The position numbers and the translations under genes are program-made. The notes below the pieces were generated by a model, which had not been told where the DNA came from, searched no databases, and worked only from the letters and a program-made list of their open reading frames with translations. A DNA stretch of 64,000 bases from Psychroflexus tropicus DSM 15496 (lineage in GTDB: Bacteria > Bacteroidota > Bacteroidia > Flavobacteriales > Flavobacteriaceae), in the NCBI RefSeq assembly GCF_000378765.1, contig NZ_KB905343.1, forward strand, positions 128,914 through 192,913, given 5' to 3'. This document shows positions 28,408-37,263 of this stretch, one piece after another. Within the stretch, counting starts at the first letter, position 1; each line of letters starts with the position of its first letter.

Positions 28408-29412
28408 ATGATAGAACTACATTTTTCTTTTGTTATTCCTGTATACAATCGCCCAAATGAAATAGACGAACTCTTGCAAAGTTTAGTTCAAGTAGAAGGT
28501 AATTTTGAGGTTGTTATTGTAGAAGATGGATCGGACGAAACCTGTGATGCAATTGTTGATAAGTTTAAGGAAGATCTCGATATTTCTTATTTTTTAAAAG
28601 AAAATTCAGGTCCAGGAGACTCGAGGAATTTTGGGATGTCTAAAGCTAAGGGGAATTATTTCATCATTTTGGATAGTGATGTTATTGTTCCATCGTTCTA
28701 CCTAAAAACAGTTAGAGAGGCTTTACATTTTAAATATTTAGACTGTTATGGCGGTAGTGATAAGGCTTTAGATAGCTTTACAAGTGTACAAAAAGCTATA
28801 GATTATGCGATGACCTCTATTCTTACAACCGGTGGTATAAGAGGAACTGTGCAATCTAAAGTTTCAAGGTCTTATGAGCCTCGAAGTTTTAACATGGGAA
28901 TCTCTAAGTCTGCTTATAAGAAATCTGGTGGTTTTGGTAAAATCCATCCTGGTGAAGACCCAGACTTGTCTATACGGCTAAGGGAGTTAGGATTCAAAGT
29001 AGGTTTTATTCACGGAGCACATGTTTATCATAAACGGCGAACAGACCTAATCAAATTCTCAAGACAAATTTTTAAATTTGGACTTGTGAGGCCTATACTT
29101 TTAGAAAGATATCCATCTACTTCTAAGCCAACCTATTGGTTTCCGTTTTATTATACTCTAGGACTACTTATAGGTATTGGGCTTTTATTTATTCAACTTC
29201 ATTTCATACTTTACTTTTATGTGCTTTACAACTCATTAATTATGCTGGATAGTTTAATCAATTATAAGAGTATAAAAATTTCCTTTTTAAGCCTATTGGC
29301 AACCAATATTCAATTTTTAAGTTATGGTATTGGTTTTATAATAAGCTACTATAAAATTCATATCTTGAAAAAGAATCCTAAAAAGACCTTTCCAAAATTA
29401 TTTTTCAATTGA
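28408..29412 (+). CDS. Family 2 glycosyltransferase
   Basis: A 334-residue membrane-associated glycosyltransferase. The GT-A fold starts FVIPVYNRPNEI. It has VEDGSDE, DSDV near residue 92 (the DxD metal site) and GEDPDLSIRL near 182, the E/D-D motif. Two hydrophobic segments lie at the C-terminus (about 245-310). It probably transfers a sugar for a surface polysaccharide or glycolipid; donor and acceptor are unknown. It overlaps the YbbR-domain gene by 4 bp and starts a three-gene operon with coaE. Confidence 0.87.
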   Translation: MIELHFSFVIPVYNRPNEIDELLQSLVQVEGNFEVVIVEDGSDETCDAIVDKFKEDLDISYFLKENSGPGDSRNFGMSKAKGNYFIILDSDVIVPSFYLKTVREALHFKYLDCYGGSDKALDSFTSVQKAIDYAMTSILTTGGIRGTVQSKVSRSYEPRSFNMGISKSAYKKSGGFGKIHPGEDPDLSIRLRELGFKVGFIHGAHVYHKRRTDLIKFSRQIFKFGLVRPILLERYPSTSKPTYWFPFYYTLGLLIGIGLLFIQLHFILYFYVLYNSLIMLDSLINYKSIKISFLSLLATNIQFLSYGIGFIISYYKIHILKKNPKKTFPKLFFN

Positions 29413-30362
29413 TGAATTCAAAAAACCAAATTGACAAGCTAAAGGGAAACTTGAAAAAAAGAAATTATAAAGCTTTCTTTTTCTTTATTGTTTTTACCTT
29501 ATTTATATGGCTGTTTGTGCAAATGTCAAAAGTATATAACCATCAGTTAGACCTTCAATTTCATATAGAAAATGTTCCAAAATCATTAATTTTGGAGCAG
29601 ACTGACCAAACATTGAGTGCCCAAATTAAGCAGTCTGGGTTCAAAATTTTAGCAATACATTTATTTAATTCATCTGTTGATGTTGATTTCAATCAATTGG
29701 ATTCTACTGCGAATCAGTATGAGTATGACCTTATTAAACATAAAGCCGAAATTACTAAAACATTAAAATTGTCAAGTGAGGATTTGACTTTTGCTCAAGA
29801 TACCCTTTCTTTTGATTATTATGTATTGACAACTCGTAAGTTGAAGATAAAATCTGCTCTTAAAGTTAATTTCGGTAAAGGATTCGATTCCTTGACCAGT
29901 TTCAAGTTTGATCCTAGTTACATAGAAGTATCTGGAAACGACTCTATTTTGAAAGCTTTAGACTATGTTGCTACAGAGGAGAAAACTTTTGATAACGTAT
30001 CTGATACCCTTTCAGGTCAGATCGATATACAAAAGATAGATAGCCTTTCTGTCAATTATCTTACAGAAAAGATCAACTTCACTCTCCCTGTTGCTAAATT
30101 TACGGAAGGGACCTTTGAAATTCCAATTGAGTTCGAAAATCCAGAACTAAATGAACAGCTTCTTATTTTCCCGAAGACCGTAAAGGTTAATTTTAAAACG
30201 AGTTTATCTAATTACGAAAGAATCGATGAGTCAGGATTCAAAGTCATTGCTAAATACAAGCCTGATGATCAATTTATGTTTTTGGAACTATTTAAAAAAC
30301 CTAAGTACGTCAAAAGCGTCTCCTTAGAAAATTATAAAGTAGATTATCTGATTAAGAAATGA
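29409..30362 (+). CDS. YbbR-domain-like membrane-anchored protein
   Basis: A 317-residue protein with one N-terminal transmembrane helix (about 22-38, FFFIVFTLFIWLFVQM) and an extracytoplasmic beta-rich remainder resembling the YbbR repeats. YbbR proteins in other bacteria stimulate diadenylate cyclase, but no such gene is beside this one. In Bacteroidota this protein regularly precedes coaE. It is coupled to both neighbours by 4-bp overlaps. No catalytic motif is seen. Confidence 0.75.
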   Translation: MMNSKNQIDKLKGNLKKRNYKAFFFFIVFTLFIWLFVQMSKVYNHQLDLQFHIENVPKSLILEQTDQTLSAQIKQSGFKILAIHLFNSSVDVDFNQLDSTANQYEYDLIKHKAEITKTLKLSSEDLTFAQDTLSFDYYVLTTRKLKIKSALKVNFGKGFDSLTSFKFDPSYIEVSGNDSILKALDYVATEEKTFDNVSDTLSGQIDIQKIDSLSVNYLTEKINFTLPVAKFTEGTFEIPIEFENPELNEQLLIFPKTVKVNFKTSLSNYERIDESGFKVIAKYKPDDQFMFLELFKKPKYVKSVSLENYKVDYLIKK

Positions 30363-30946
30363 TAAAGGTTGGACTTACAGGAGGAATCGGAAGCGGGAAA
30401 ACCACCGTTGCAGAGATGTTTGAGAAGCTGGGTGCTCCGCTATTTATTGCAGATAGAGAAGCAAAAAAGATACTGGATTTACCAGAAGTTACATTCGAAA
30501 TTGCAGATGTTTTCGAACTTAAACTTAAGCCAGATGGTAAAATTCATAAACCAGATTTAGCTTCAATTGTTTTCAATGATACAGAGGCATTAGAAGCACT
30601 CAATTCAATTATTCACCCTCGTGTACATAAAAGTTTTGAAATTTGGTTTGGTAAGCAAGATTTCCCTTACATTATTTATGAAGCAGCTATTATTTTTGAA
30701 AAAGATAGGGCTTCCAGTTTTGATTATACAGTGCTTGTTACTGCACCGAAAGAAGAGCGAATTCGTAGAGTCATGAACAGAGATAAAATAAGTGATGAGC
30801 AGGTAGAATCAAGAATGAAGGCTCAATGGCCGCAATCCAAAAAGAAAAAACTAGCGAATTTCATTATTGAAAATATTAATTTAAATGAAACTCAGCAACA
30901 GGTGGCTCAACTTCATGAGAAATTTCTAATCTTTTCAGATAATTAA
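30359..30946 (+). CDS. coaE: Dephospho-CoA kinase
   Basis: Phosphorylates dephospho-CoA, the last step of CoA synthesis. At 195 residues it has the P-loop GLTGGIGSGKTTVAEMF at the N-terminus, DREAKKIL near residue 32, IHPRVHKSF near 86, and the C-terminal FIIENI segment typical of the family. It overlaps the YbbR-like gene by 4 bp and has coaBC 9 kb upstream. Nothing unusual. Confidence 0.93.
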   Translation: MIKVGLTGGIGSGKTTVAEMFEKLGAPLFIADREAKKILDLPEVTFEIADVFELKLKPDGKIHKPDLASIVFNDTEALEALNSIIHPRVHKSFEIWFGKQDFPYIIYEAAIIFEKDRASSFDYTVLVTAPKEERIRRVMNRDKISDEQVESRMKAQWPQSKKKKLANFIIENINLNETQQQVAQLHEKFLIFSDN

Positions 30947-31002
30947 GTGTATTGCCTTGTTAACTTTCGGTTAAACACTGAGAAAGCATTTTGTTAAAAC
31001 TG

Positions 31003-31010
31003 TAATTTTG
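31003..31010 (+). promoter_or_regulatory. -7 promoter box almost abutting the histidine kinase start
   Basis: TAATTTTG matches TAnnTTTG. Its G is 6 nt before the A of the ATG at 31016, so transcription probably starts at the initiation codon. A leaderless transcript of the two-component operon is likely. Confidence 0.55.
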
Positions 31011-31015
31011 GCGGA

Positions 31016-32578
31016 ATGAATCAACGTATATTCACATTTATCATCGTGCTGATGAGTGTTTCCCTAATAGGAATCATCTTCGTGCAGGGCTACTGGATCA
31101 AAAACACAGTAGAAAGTAACGAAGAACAGTTCTCTATGGGTGCTAAACAAATTCTTATCAACGTTGTTCAACAACTTGAAAAGGAGGAAATTGATAAGTA
31201 TTATTTCAAATTTGCTTCTATTGCAGATTCAGAAACTCCGGTGAGAACTCAACTAAGTGAAATCTTTCAATTACCGGAAGATGGAATTTCAACAGAATAC
31301 TTTTACTATAATCAATTATTCCAGGAAGATTATAAAGTGGCCTCTCCCTTTTTGGCTGATAACCAAGATTCTATAGAATTCAAAAAATTTGTCAATAAGA
31401 AATTGACTGCTGTCATGAGAAGACAGGATGTTGATGGTTCCACTCTCAATGCAATGGAGCGGTTTGAAAGAATAAGTAACTTAGAAGAAGAACAAAAATA
31501 TTTGTGGTTAGACGCTATAAAAGAATTAGCTTCTAAAATTCCTATTCATAAACGTGTTGATACCCTGGAGATTAAAAGGTTGATCGACGAACAAATGGAA
31601 AAGCGCAATTTAAAATCCAGCTATGATTTTGGGATCTATAGCAATGCCTTATCCACCAAGGTAAGAACTGCGAGTTTTGAACTTAATTCTCCATCTACTT
31701 ACGGTGTACCAGTGTATAGTTATAATGATGAATACTCAGATTACCAGTTATTTATCAATTTCAAGGATAAGAATCAGCAGATACTATCGTCAATAGCATT
31801 GATGGGCGGATTGTCTGTAATGTTTACTCTTGTGATTGTTCTTGCATTTTCTTCAGCGATTGGACAGCTAATTAGGCAGAGGCAAATCTCTCAAATCAAG
31901 ACGGATTTCATCAATAACATGACTCACGAATTTAAGACACCTATAGCCACCATTAATTTGGCCCTAGATTCAGTCAAAAATCCTATGATTTCAAAAAATC
32001 CAGAAGCTGTCGATCGTTACATGAATATGATTCGTGAGGAAAATAAAAGAATGCACGCTCAGGTAGAAAATGTTCTAAGAATCTCCAAGCTTGAAAAGAA
32101 TGAGTTAGATATAGAAAAAGAAAAATTGAATTTGCATGATATTGTTGAAGATTCTATCAATCATATCAGTTTAATCGTGGAAAATAGGGGAGGTAATATT
32201 CAAACCCATTTAGAAGCTAAAAGAGATACTATTTTAGCTAATGATTCCCACTTCTCTAATGTCATTGTCAATATTTTGGACAACGCAGTTAAATACTCAC
32301 CTGAAGCTCCTGAAATTACAGTAAAAACTGAAAATGTAAATAACTATATAGTGGTTATCGTCACAGACAAAGGTAGTGGGATGTCAAAGCAAGTTCAGAA
32401 AAAAATATTCGATAAATTTTATAGAGAGCACACAGGCGATGTGCACAATGTTAAGGGTCATGGTCTTGGACTGGCCTACGTTAAACGAATTATAGAAGAC
32501 CATCATGGAGAGATCTCTGTGAAAAGTGAAAAAGGAAAAGGAAGTTCATTTATAATTAAATTACCATTAATATCATAA
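31016..32578 (+). CDS. Membrane sensor histidine kinase
   Basis: A 520-residue two-component sensor. The first transmembrane helix is at about 6-27, an extracytoplasmic sensor of roughly 225 residues follows, and the second helix is at about 256-282. The HisKA domain has the phosphoacceptor His304 in MTHEFKTP. The HATPase domain has LDNAVKYS (N box), DKGSGMSK (G1) and GHGLGLAY (G2). No HAMP domain is evident. The cognate regulator begins 4 bp after its stop. The signal sensed is unknown; the pair resembles RprXY-type systems of this phylum only in layout. Confidence 0.92.
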   Translation: MNQRIFTFIIVLMSVSLIGIIFVQGYWIKNTVESNEEQFSMGAKQILINVVQQLEKEEIDKYYFKFASIADSETPVRTQLSEIFQLPEDGISTEYFYYNQLFQEDYKVASPFLADNQDSIEFKKFVNKKLTAVMRRQDVDGSTLNAMERFERISNLEEEQKYLWLDAIKELASKIPIHKRVDTLEIKRLIDEQMEKRNLKSSYDFGIYSNALSTKVRTASFELNSPSTYGVPVYSYNDEYSDYQLFINFKDKNQQILSSIALMGGLSVMFTLVIVLAFSSAIGQLIRQRQISQIKTDFINNMTHEFKTPIATINLALDSVKNPMISKNPEAVDRYMNMIREENKRMHAQVENVLRISKLEKNELDIEKEKLNLHDIVEDSINHISLIVENRGGNIQTHLEAKRDTILANDSHFSNVIVNILDNAVKYSPEAPEITVKTENVNNYIVVIVTDKGSGMSKQVQKKIFDKFYREHTGDVHNVKGHGLGLAYVKRIIEDHHGEISVKSEKGKGSSFIIKLPLIS

Positions 32579-32582
32579 ATAT

Positions 32583-33305
32583 ATGGAAACTGAAAACAAG
32601 AAAATTTTATTAGTAGAAGACGATCCAAACTTTGGAATCGTATTGAAGGACTATTTGTCCATGAATAATTACGAAGTTACTCATGCTAAAAACGGTATGG
32701 AGGGTTTCGAAAAGTTTAAGAAGGGGAATTATGACTTGTGTATTTTAGATGTCATGATGCCTTATAAGGATGGGTTTACTTTAGCAAAAGAAATCCGAGC
32801 AAAAAACGAAGATATCCCTATTATTTTCCTTACTGCAAAGGCGATGAAAGACGATGTACTTAAAGGTTATAAAGTAGGTGCAGATGATTATCTTAATAAA
32901 CCTTTCGATAGTGAGGTGCTTTTAATGAAGATAAAAGCCATTATGCAGCGTAAAAACTCTGATACATTGGCAGATAGCAAGCAATTTGAATTTACCATCG
33001 GTAACTTTCATCTCAATTCTAAACTTAGATTTTTAACCTATAAAGAAGAGGAGCCAATTAAGTTATCTCCGAAAGAAAACGAATTGCTTCGTTTATTAGC
33101 GCTTTATGAAAATGATTTAATGCCGAGAGAGCTGGCATTGACTAAAATCTGGAGAGATGATAACTATTTTACGTCTAGAAGTATGGATGTTTACATCGCC
33201 AAATTAAGAAAATACCTGAGAAAAGATGATACCGTAGAAATCTTGAATATTCACGGTGAAGGTTTTCGTCTGGTCGTTAAAGGCTCCGATGGAAAAGGTG
33301 CTTAA
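32583..33305 (+). CDS. OmpR-family response regulator
   Basis: A 240-residue regulator. The receiver has acidic residues Asp13/Asp14, phosphoacceptor Asp56 in CILDVMMP, a switch Thr in FLTAK, and the conserved Lys in NKPFDSE. The C-terminal winged helix (about 135-235) ends with the VYIAKLRKYLR recognition helix and GEGFRL. It is co-transcribed with the kinase. Target genes are unknown. A terminator-like hairpin follows at 33346. Confidence 0.93.
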   Translation: METENKKILLVEDDPNFGIVLKDYLSMNNYEVTHAKNGMEGFEKFKKGNYDLCILDVMMPYKDGFTLAKEIRAKNEDIPIIFLTAKAMKDDVLKGYKVGADDYLNKPFDSEVLLMKIKAIMQRKNSDTLADSKQFEFTIGNFHLNSKLRFLTYKEEEPIKLSPKENELLRLLALYENDLMPRELALTKIWRDDNYFTSRSMDVYIAKLRKYLRKDDTVEILNIHGEGFRLVVKGSDGKGA

Positions 33306-33345
33306 TTATAAGAAGTACACTTTTTTCAGTTCCAACATAATATGT

Positions 33346-33377
33346 AAAACTAGCTGTACTAAGTGCGGCTAGTTTTT
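33346..33377 (+). terminator. Terminator-like hairpin after the response regulator
   Basis: AAAACTAGC pairs with GCTAGTTTT across a 13-nt loop, followed by a T-run. The 3' arm overlaps the convergent miaA stop region, so it may serve both genes. Confidence 0.6.
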
Positions 33378-34274
33378 CATTTTCTCTAATGCTTTTGTAA
33401 TGTCACTTGGTGGAGTGAGGTAACGGAACCATTGGATTTCAGGATCTTTTTTGAACCAGGTGAGTTGTCTTTTGGCGTATCTTCTCGTGTTTTTTTTGAT
33501 CTCATCGATGGCTTCAGCTAAACTACAGTTGCCATCAAAATGCCTAAACAGCTCTTTATAACCAACTGTCTGTAAAGCATTAAGATGCCTTTGGGGATGT
33601 AAAGCTCTGGCTTCATCTATAAGTCCATCTTCAATCATGAGGTCCACGCGCTTTTCAATACGCTCGTATATAATAGTTCTTGGCGCATCCAGACCTATTT
33701 TTTTGACATCAAAATCCCTTTTTTGTTTTTCTTGAGCTTGAAAATTGCTAAAGGGTTTACCAGAAACATCAATAACCTCTAAAGCTCTCGTGAGTCGCCT
33801 TGCATTCGATTTTTCAATCGTTTCGTAGGTTTTTAAATCTTTTTTCTTAAGTAAGATTCTTAAAGCTTCAATGCCTTCTTTTTCAAGCAGAGTATTATAC
33901 TTTTGCCTTATTGATATTGGAATATCTGGGAAATAGTCTAAACCCTCCGTTACTGCTTTTTGATATAAGCCGCTACCGCCAACTAAAATAGCCTTAGAAT
34001 TAGTCTTATGAATTCCTCTTAACACCTTAATGGCTTGTGTTTCGAACTTTCCAACATTATAGTCTTCGGTTATGGATATATGTTGGATAAAGTGATGCTT
34101 AGCCATACTTAGTTCTATTGGCGAGGGTACTGCGGTGCCAATTGACATTTCTTTATAGAATTGCCTGGAGTCTGCTGATATGATTTCAGTGGAATAGCGT
34201 CGGGCAAGCTCAATACTTAAAGCAGTTTTTCCTATGGCTGTTGGCCCAACAACGCAAATTAGCTCAGGTGTCAT
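33369..34274 (-). CDS. miaA: tRNA dimethylallyltransferase
   Basis: Adds the dimethylallyl group to A37 of tRNAs that read U-starting codons. It has 301 residues. The P-loop is GPTAIGKT at about 6-13. Other family motifs are SADSRQFYKEM near 34, the LVGGSGLYQKAV segment near 98, and the C-terminal NTRRYAKRQLTWFKKD near 265-280. It overlaps the upstream ion-channel gene by 11 bp. The 3' end meets the convergent response regulator terminator. Confidence 0.94.
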   Translation of the reverse strand: MTPELICVVGPTAIGKTALSIELARRYSTEIISADSRQFYKEMSIGTAVPSPIELSMAKHHFIQHISITEDYNVGKFETQAIKVLRGIHKTNSKAILVGGSGLYQKAVTEGLDYFPDIPISIRQKYNTLLEKEGIEALRILLKKKDLKTYETIEKSNARRLTRALEVIDVSGKPFSNFQAQEKQKRDFDVKKIGLDAPRTIIYERIEKRVDLMIEDGLIDEARALHPQRHLNALQTVGYKELFRHFDGNCSLAEAIDEIKKNTRRYAKRQLTWFKKDPEIQWFRYLTPPSDITKALEKMKN

Positions 34275-35097
34275 TTTCCTTTTCTTTTGCAGTTTTATCC
34301 TGGTTTAAAGCATAACCGCAGTTGTGACAAAAATCTGCACCATCTCTATGTTCATCTTCACCGCAATTATAGCATACCTGTGTATTTCTTCTAACGTTTT
34401 CTTTAGTCATTTCAGCAGTAACTATACCTGTAGGAACAGCGATAATTCCATAGCCTAGTAGCATAATGATTGTAGCGACCAATTGCCCTAAAGGGGTAAC
34501 TGGATGTATATCGCCAAAGCCAACAGTGGTGAGTGTGACTATCGCCCAGTATATTCCTCTGGGGATAGAGGTATACCCATGTTCGGGTCCCTCAACTATA
34601 TACATCACCGTGCCAGCTATAAATGAAATAATAACTACGCTATAGATGAAAATCAATATTTTAGGCACACTATTTTTTAAGGCTACTGCGACTCTAGATC
34701 CTGCGCCAGAGTATCTCACTAATTTAAACACTCTAAAAACCCTTAGCAGCCTTAATGCTCTTAAAGATAACAAGGCTCCAGAACCAACAAAAATCAATGA
34801 AATGTAAAGCGGTATTGTAGAAAGAAAGTCGATGATACCGTAGAAGCTAAAAATATAGTTTTTAGCTTTCTTTATGCTGATGACTCTAAGGATATACTCA
34901 ATGGTAAAGAAAATTGTGATTACCCATTCTAAACTAACAAATAACGAATGATACTTAAGACTAATTTCTTCAACTGAGTCTAAGACTACCAGGGCTAGAC
35001 TTACTAAGATGACAATTAATAGTGCTACATCAAAAGCCTTTCCAGCTTTAGTATCTGCTTCATAAATGACTTCATGTACTTTTTCCTTCCAAGACAT
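34264..35097 (-). CDS. Voltage-gated-type potassium channel with C-terminal zinc ribbon
   Basis: A 277-residue ion channel of the six-helix type. The S4-like helix is arginine-rich (LRALRLLRVFRVFKLVR near residues 113-129). The pore has the K+ selectivity signature TLTTVGFGD near 190. After the last helix the protein ends in two CxxC pairs (CYNCGEDEH and CHNCGYAL), forming a probable zinc ribbon in place of a cyclic-nucleotide domain. It sits between the exonuclease fusion (3 bp away) and miaA (overlap), so these three appear to form one transcript. The function of the ribbon is unknown. Confidence 0.87.
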   Translation of the reverse strand: MSWKEKVHEVIYEADTKAGKAFDVALLIVILVSLALVVLDSVEEISLKYHSLFVSLEWVITIFFTIEYILRVISIKKAKNYIFSFYGIIDFLSTIPLYISLIFVGSGALLSLRALRLLRVFRVFKLVRYSGAGSRVAVALKNSVPKILIFIYSVVIISFIAGTVMYIVEGPEHGYTSIPRGIYWAIVTLTTVGFGDIHPVTPLGQLVATIIMLLGYGIIAVPTGIVTAEMTKENVRRNTQVCYNCGEDEHRDGADFCHNCGYALNQDKTAKEKENDT

Positions 35098-35100
35098 GAT

Positions 35101-36465
35101 TTAATAATTAATAATTTTTAACGACTTTCGGGTTTTTCTGAGATAACTCTGTATGATATGTTGAGCATCTCTATCATTATCCATCGGGTTTATAATATTT
35201 TTTAAAATGGAGATATTTTCAATCTGAAAATTCAATTCTGTGTAGCCCACTCCAGCAAGTTCTCCATTTTCTATTAGTACCACACTTTTTTCTCCAGGGT
35301 GTCGACCCCTATCTTGGATGATCATGTTTTTATTTTTATAATCATAAAAATTGATGAGTTCCTGCACGCGTTCATTATAACTTTCTGCAGATTCTTCCTC
35401 AATGCAGGCTCCATGACATTGCTTTATGGTGTAGTTAAAACAGGCGCCTTTGGTTTTATGAAGTCCTGTTAATTTTTGACAGAGCTCATAGGTTTCTAGG
35501 GCTCGCTCCATGAAAGCTTTTCCCTGCTGGTAATTTGTAAAGCTCGTGATGTATTTCTGATTAGGATTGAGTTTAGAAACACACAGATTTAAATAGCCGT
35601 TATGGTCTTGAAATACATACAGACCGTGAGTGAATAAATCCTTTTTCAGAGCAGCATTATATTTCGGTTTTAATTTTTTAATAGATTGGTTTTCTTTCAG
35701 TAAGGCCAGAAGCTCATTTCCAGTCTTTTCAAAATCTATAGACGAAACCTGCTTCTGAATTTCTCTGGATTTTGGGGCATCACTGGTGAAATGCTGATTT
35801 GCTCTCTTTTTGATATCCTTACTTTTCCCAACGTAGATAATATTACCTTCAGGATCAGAAAAATAATAGACACCTACAGCATTGGGTAATTGATCGATGA
35901 GTTTAATCAATTTCTGATCTACACTACTTATTTTATTAAGCTTTAAATTTGAGCTTATAATTTCCTTATCTATATCCTTTTCTAGTAGCAACTTAAACAA
36001 CTTTACCGTAGCTAAAGCATCACCGCTAGCACGATGTCGGTCTGTGATTGGAATACCTAATTTTCTAACCAGCTTTCCTAAACTATAAGAATCAAATCCT
36101 GGTAAGAGCTTTTTGGATAATTTGACAGTGCATAAGGTTTTACGTTCAAAATCAAAACCAAGCCTGTCGAATTCCAAACGTAGCATTCTGTAGTCGAACT
36201 TAGCATTATGAGCCACTATGATGCAGCCTTCAGTAATTTCTACAATACGTTTGGCGACCTCATAAAATTTAGGTGCGTAATGAAGCATCTCGTTATTGAT
36301 GCCTGTAAGACCAACAACAAAGGACTGTATTTTACGTTCTGGATTTATTAGAGATATAAATTGATCTACAATTTCATGACCATCAAACTTATAAATAGCA
36401 ATTTCAGTTATTCCTTCTTCATTGTATTTCCCCCCTGTGGATTCTATGTCTAATATAGCGTACAA
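35101..36465 (-). CDS. DnaQ-type exonuclease fused to a GIY-YIG (UvrC-like) endonuclease domain
   Basis: A 454-residue fusion nuclease. Residues 1-170 are a 3'-5' exonuclease fold: Asp6 and Glu8 in DIESTGG, HNAKFDYRML, and HRASGDALAT with the ExoIII His and Asp. Residues about 195-275 are a GIY-YIG domain (VGVYYFSDPEGN, then IIYVGKSKDIKKRA). A UvrC-like cysteine cluster follows (CFNYTIKQCHGAC near 350), but the UvrC RNase H-like and HhH domains are absent. The start is TTG 36465, directly before the first catalytic motif. Similar Cho-like fusions occur in several phyla. A repair role is inferred. Confidence 0.88.
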   Translation of the reverse strand: MYAILDIESTGGKYNEEGITEIAIYKFDGHEIVDQFISLINPERKIQSFVVGLTGINNEMLHYAPKFYEVAKRIVEITEGCIIVAHNAKFDYRMLRLEFDRLGFDFERKTLCTVKLSKKLLPGFDSYSLGKLVRKLGIPITDRHRASGDALATVKLFKLLLEKDIDKEIISSNLKLNKISSVDQKLIKLIDQLPNAVGVYYFSDPEGNIIYVGKSKDIKKRANQHFTSDAPKSREIQKQVSSIDFEKTGNELLALLKENQSIKKLKPKYNAALKKDLFTHGLYVFQDHNGYLNLCVSKLNPNQKYITSFTNYQQGKAFMERALETYELCQKLTGLHKTKGACFNYTIKQCHGACIEEESAESYNERVQELINFYDYKNKNMIIQDRGRHPGEKSVVLIENGELAGVGYTELNFQIENISILKNIINPMDNDRDAQHIIQSYLRKTRKSLKIINY

Positions 36466-36495
36466 TCTAACTAAGTCTGGTTTATAGAATACTTA

Positions 36496-36503
36496 CAAAA
36501 GTA
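36496..36503 (-). promoter_or_regulatory. -7 promoter box upstream of the exonuclease/GIY-YIG gene
   Basis: On the reverse strand this reads TACTTTTG, a match to TAnnTTTG, 30 nt before the TTG start. It supports that start and marks the promoter of the exonuclease-channel-miaA unit. Confidence 0.45.
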
Positions 36504-36605
36504 AATATATAATTCCGTTTCATTCCCTTTTGGATTAAAGTTTAAGGTTTTGAATCGTTTTGGTTGAGCTAAGCTTCATACAAATTATAATCAACATCAT
36601 TAAAA

Positions 36606-36650
36606 TGACAAAGTGACATTAATTTTAGGTATAATAACGACATTATGACA
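36606..36650 (+). repeat. Four phased GACA direct repeats upstream of hsp20
   Basis: Within the 305-bp gap 36466-36770, TGACA occurs at 36606, 36614 and 36646, and CGACA at 36638. The members of each pair are 8 bp apart and the pairs are 32 bp apart, about three helical turns. This regular phasing suggests a protein-binding array controlling the hsp20 gene or the divergent nuclease gene. The rest of the gap is A+T-rich with no gene that I can support, and I see no clear -7 box for hsp20. Confidence 0.35.
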
Positions 36651-36770
36651 TAATAAAGTTTTGCATAATTTCAATTTATTCAAAATATCTGCATTTTTAG
36701 TCGAATTTCAGTTTGGTATTTAATTTGAAATCTGATTTTAAAAATGAAATTAACCTTAAAATTATAAATT

Positions 36771-37199
36771 ATGTTACCAACAAGATTCACAAATCAAGAT
36801 TTAAGTCTCTTTGATCGCTTTTTTTCGAATGACGTTTTCAACAGAGATTATTCAGAAACCAACACCACATTACCCTCTGTTAACATTAAAGAAACAGAAG
36901 ATAAATTCAGTGTTGAAGTCGCTGTACCTGGTTTCGAGAAAAAGGATTTCAATATTGAATTGAACAATAATGATCTGACCATTTCTTCTGAAAAGGAAGA
37001 AAAGCATGAAGATAAAGAGGGGGAGCGCTATACTCGCAGAGAATTTAGCTACCAGTCCTTTAAAAGATCCTTTACGTTACCAGATAGTGTAGACGGAGAA
37101 AAAATATCAGCAAAGTATACTAACGGTGTACTCCATGTAGATATTCCAAAACGTGAAGAGGCTAAGCCAAAGCCAGCGCGTTTAATTGAAATCAAATAA
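36771..37199 (+). CDS. Small heat-shock protein (Hsp20/alpha-crystallin family)
   Basis: A 142-residue ATP-independent chaperone that holds unfolding proteins. The alpha-crystallin domain spans about 36-130, with VAVPGFEKKDFNIELNNN near 49-66, FKRSFTLPDSVD near 98 and YTNGVLHVDIPK near 115. The C-terminal tail lacks a clear I-x-I motif but ends KPARLIEIK. It is monocistronic, with a long A+T-rich regulatory region upstream holding phased GACA repeats and a strong terminator downstream, consistent with stress induction. Confidence 0.92.
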   Translation: MLPTRFTNQDLSLFDRFFSNDVFNRDYSETNTTLPSVNIKETEDKFSVEVAVPGFEKKDFNIELNNNDLTISSEKEEKHEDKEGERYTRREFSYQSFKRSFTLPDSVDGEKISAKYTNGVLHVDIPKREEAKPKPARLIEIK

Positions 37200-37217
37200 G
37201 TTTTTGGAGATGTATTA

Positions 37218-37252
37218 AAAATGCCATCGATAAGAGATCGATGGCATTTTTT
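37218..37252. terminator. Bidirectional terminator between hsp20 and yggS
   Basis: A perfect 14-bp stem (AAAATGCCATCGAT with ATCGATGGCATTTT) and a 5-nt loop, with T-runs on both strands, between convergent genes. Confidence 0.88.
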
Positions 37253-37263
37253 ATTGGTGGTTA

